This document shows, one piece after another, positions 26,026 to 28,110 of a stretch of DNA of 28,110 bases; positions within the stretch are counted from its first letter, which is position 1; each line of letters opens with the position of its first letter. This DNA is from DALYLB01 sp046154695 (GTDB lineage Bacteria; Acidobacteriota; Blastocatellia; RBC074). The position numbers and the translations under genes were made by a program. The notes beneath the pieces were generated by a model that searched no databases, was not told the DNA's origin, and was given only the letters and a program-made list of their open reading frames with translations. The stretch lies in contig JBJXFI010000394.1 of the NCBI GenBank assembly GCA_046154695.1, positions 1-28,110 of the forward strand, written 5' to 3'.

Positions 26026-27855
26026 TCAGGGTTCCTGTGGCTTCGGCGTAGGCTTGGGAATCCTCCGAAAATTGGGAGGACGAGGAGCCCGCTGCAGAAT
26101 CGGCTCGGCATCCGCCGGCCGGTCAGGCAGCAGGTCGGGCCGGGGATCGGGCGGCCGCTCCATCCCGCCGGGATCCCCCCCGGGGCGGGGGAAACCGCCC
26201 CTCGGACGCGGCCGCATCTGCGGAGTGGGAATCCTGGCCAGGGATTGCTCCAACCCGGTTTTGGCCCGTTTCGATTCCGGGCGCATCCGCAGCGCCGCCG
26301 TATATCCACGCGCGGAAAGTTCGTACCTGGCGGCATTCATCGCGGCATCGGCTGAAGCCAGCGCCGCGTCGAGCGCCTTCAATTCCGAGATCCGCGCTTC
26401 CACGGCCGCCTTGTCCGGCGCGGTCGGATTGGCGATCAGGTATTGCTGCAGCACATCGATCGCGCCGCTGTACTGCTCCTGCTGTTCGAATGAGCGCGCC
26501 TGTCGAAACGCCGTGCCCTCCGCCGATTTCGCGCCCGGACTGGCTCCGGCCCGAGGTCTCGGCGGATTTTTCGACTGCCCGTAGGCGGACGGCGATGGGG
26601 ACGCGGGAGTGGCCATACTCACCGCGGGAACCGGCGAATCGCTGCCCTGCGAGAACAGATAGGCGCCCGCTGCAGTCCCCGCCAACAGAAGCCCGAGGCC
26701 CGCCGCCGCGAGCCGCCATTTGCCCCCGGCCGAGGGCGCCAACGAATCGACCGCGCCGAAAATCGACGGCCCCGCGGACGCCGGAAAGATCGGAACGGCC
26801 GTCGACATCGAGGCAGCCTGCGAGCGCTGCGCTTCGAGCGGGATGGTCGGCGTCTCTTCGATCTGCGACTGCGCGCGGCGCGCCGAGGGCCGGATCAAAT
26901 CCGGATCGACATTCGTCGCCACGATCAACGGTTGCTGCGTGCTCCGATCCGATGGGCTTCTGGCCGTTCCGTTCGAGCCATGCCTCTGGTCATAGATTCT
27001 CAGCGCCTCCAGAAACTCGGCCGCCGTCTGATACCGCTCCTGGGGGTTCTTTGAAAGCGACCGCATGACGATCGACGCCAGCGCGGGATGAATCGTCGCC
27101 CGCACCTCCTGCAGCGGCGGCGGGTCGATCTCCATATGCCCTTTGCGAACCTCCCAGTCCGAGCCGGTCGCCGATCGCGGAAACGGCAATTGTCCCGTCA
27201 ACATTTCATAAAACGTCACGCCCAGGCTGTACAGGTCCGATCGCTCATCGATCTCTCCGCCCCGAATCTGCTCCGGCGACATATATTCCACCGTCCCGGG
27301 CTGGAACCCGGTCTGCGTCATTCCCCCCGTCCCCTGCTCTCCGATCACCTTCGCGATCCCGAAATCAGTGATCTTCACCTTCCCTTTTGTGTCCAGCAGC
27401 AGATTGGCCGGCTTGATGTCCCGGTGAATGACTCCCGTATGGCCGTTGTCGGATTCGTCCAGGTAGCTGAAATAGTGCGCGTAATCGAGCGCCGCGAGGG
27501 CCTGCCGGAAGAGATAGGCGGCCTGCGCCGGCGTCGGCACGCCCTGCCGCGCCAGCAGATCCCGCAGCGTCATTCCCGCGACATATTCCATCACCAGATA
27601 ATAGTTCTCCTCGCCGGTGAAGAATTCGTAGACGCGAACGATGTTCGGATGGTCGAGCTGCGATTGGATGTACGCTTCGCGGCGGAACCGCGCCTTCAGA
27701 TGCACCTGCGCGGAGGGCGAAAACGGCGACAGCAGAATCGACTTGACCACGACCTCTCGCGGCAGCGTCAAATGATGTCCGCGATAGACCGCGCCCATTC
27801 CGCCGCGCGCCAACTCGCTCGTTACCTGATAATTGCCGATGACTCTACCTATCAT
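26026..27855 (-). CDS. Membrane-anchored serine/threonine protein kinase (PknB-like)
   Basis: This is a Hanks-type kinase of 609 residues. Kinase residues 9-285 are complete: the glycine loop LARGGMGAVYRG (15-26), the ATP lysine (Lys38), the HRD loop IHRDIKPANLL with Asp146, DFG at 164-166, and SPEQ with the RSDLYSLGVTFYEML helix. It is an RD kinase, so activation-loop phosphorylation is likely. A Ser/Thr/Pro-rich linker leads to one membrane span (about 381-402). The outer part has a TPR-like helical stretch (FRQARSFEQQEQYSGAIDVL and AAMNAARYELSARGYTAALR) and a Pro/Arg-rich tail (548-609). It lacks PASTA repeats, so it does not sense muropeptides in the PknB manner. ATG 27855 is the family start. 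The ribosome site is weak. Confidence 0.94.
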   Translation of the reverse strand: MIGRVIGNYQVTSELARGGMGAVYRGHHLTLPREVVVKSILLSPFSPSAQVHLKARFRREAYIQSQLDHPNIVRVYEFFTGEENYYLVMEYVAGMTLRDLLARQGVPTPAQAAYLFRQALAALDYAHYFSYLDESDNGHTGVIHRDIKPANLLLDTKGKVKITDFGIAKVIGEQGTGGMTQTGFQPGTVEYMSPEQIRGGEIDERSDLYSLGVTFYEMLTGQLPFPRSATGSDWEVRKGHMEIDPPPLQEVRATIHPALASIVMRSLSKNPQERYQTAAEFLEALRIYDQRHGSNGTARSPSDRSTQQPLIVATNVDPDLIRPSARRAQSQIEETPTIPLEAQRSQAASMSTAVPIFPASAGPSIFGAVDSLAPSAGGKWRLAAAGLGLLLAGTAAGAYLFSQGSDSPVPAVSMATPASPSPSAYGQSKNPPRPRAGASPGAKSAEGTAFRQARSFEQQEQYSGAIDVLQQYLIANPTAPDKAAVEARISELKALDAALASADAAMNAARYELSARGYTAALRMRPESKRAKTGLEQSLARIPTPQMRPRPRGGFPRPGGDPGGMERPPDPRPDLLPDRPADAEPILQRAPRPPNFRRIPKPTPKPQEP

Positions 27856-27875
27856 TGGCCCGCCATGTCCTCACA

Positions 27876-27881
27876 ATCGTA
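27876..27881 (-). promoter_or_regulatory. Possible -10 element of the kinase gene
   Basis: TACGAT on the minus strand (5 of 6 to TATAAT) lies 21 bases upstream of the kinase start. No good -35 is seen at 16-18 bases, so the support is limited. Confidence 0.25.
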
Positions 27882-28110
27882 AATCAATCCGAAAATGGTG
27901 TTGTCTGGGTATGAACGGTCTACTCTCCCCTATCCGTCTTCTCTCCGGCTGTTTGGTCAGGGGCATTTCGAAGCTTCCGGGGCAGAAGCATCGCCCTAAT
28001 GTACCGTATCGAGTAGCATCTGTGAAGAAGGACCAGTCAGCCGAGATGAAAACGGGTGTGATTAAAAGTGGGACACAAGAGCCCCGATAGGGGCGATGGA
28101 TGGTAGCCGG
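27882..28110. other. Non-coding right edge with a small GC hairpin
   Basis: No convincing gene lies upstream of the kinase to the window edge. The last 33 bases hold GCCCC-GATA-GGGGC (28081-28094), followed by GATGGATGGTAGCCGG. This resembles the start of a dispersed repeat unit, but the window ends before its other half. Confidence 0.45.

Noticed and set aside
27833..28090. 85-codon plus-strand frame at the right edge
   Set aside because: It overlaps the kinase start, has no ribosome site, and its sequence shows no domain or signal.

Overview
The window is GC-rich, tightly packed bacterial chromosomal DNA. Genes lie on both strands in short operons. I see no rRNA, tRNA, CRISPR array, transposase or phage gene. 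Two RND efflux systems, TolC-type outer-membrane proteins, a C-terminal-Phe beta-barrel and lipoproteins show a Gram-negative envelope. A DUF1844 protein, a PknB-like Ser/Thr kinase with one membrane span, a UbiB/ABC1 kinase and dispersed palindromic elements in the spacers fit Acidobacteriota (perhaps Blastocatellia). That placement is inference from gene content, not from a marker gene.

Layout. (1) 1-1762, minus: the 5' end of a CzcB/CusB-like adaptor, cut by the window edge, preceded by its TolC/CzcC-like outer-membrane partner. (2) 2027-7190, plus: a quinone oxidoreductase-like dehydrogenase, then a tight four-gene run of two seven-span membrane proteins, a secreted neutral-ceramidase-family protein and a secreted protein of unknown function. 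(3) 7287-8048, plus: an orphan NarL/LuxR response regulator, convergent with (4) 8089-11989, minus: DUF1844 protein, PhnP-like metallo-beta-lactamase-fold hydrolase, RibF and a UbiB/ABC1 kinase. (5) 12116-19246, minus: TetR regulator, RND adaptor lipoprotein, HAE1-type RND pump and TolC protein, a complete tripartite pump with its regulator. (6) 19380-19451: two related palindromes that look like TetR operators, shared with a divergent gene for a Tat-signal protein (19555-20958) followed by a HEAT-repeat lipoprotein. (7) 22118-22990, plus: sucD starting at TTG, with no sucC beside it. (8) 23010-27855, minus: outer-membrane beta-barrel, small TPR-like protein, secreted esterase and a Ser/Thr kinase, with two large hairpin elements in the spacers.

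Working together. The second pump operon looks autoregulated, because the palindromes lie between tetR and the Tat-protein gene and adjoin promoter-like hexamers on both sides. The Tat protein may therefore belong to the pump regulon. The 2027-7190 block reads as envelope or lipid metabolism, but the ceramidase-family protein has Asn where characterised neutral ceramidases have the nucleophilic Ser. The parts that ordinary gene annotation does not explain are four dyad or hairpin structures in spacers: a mirrored pair of 24-bp palindromes inside the pump operon, the TetR operator pair, a 146-bp imperfect hairpin and a perfect 27-bp inverted repeat.
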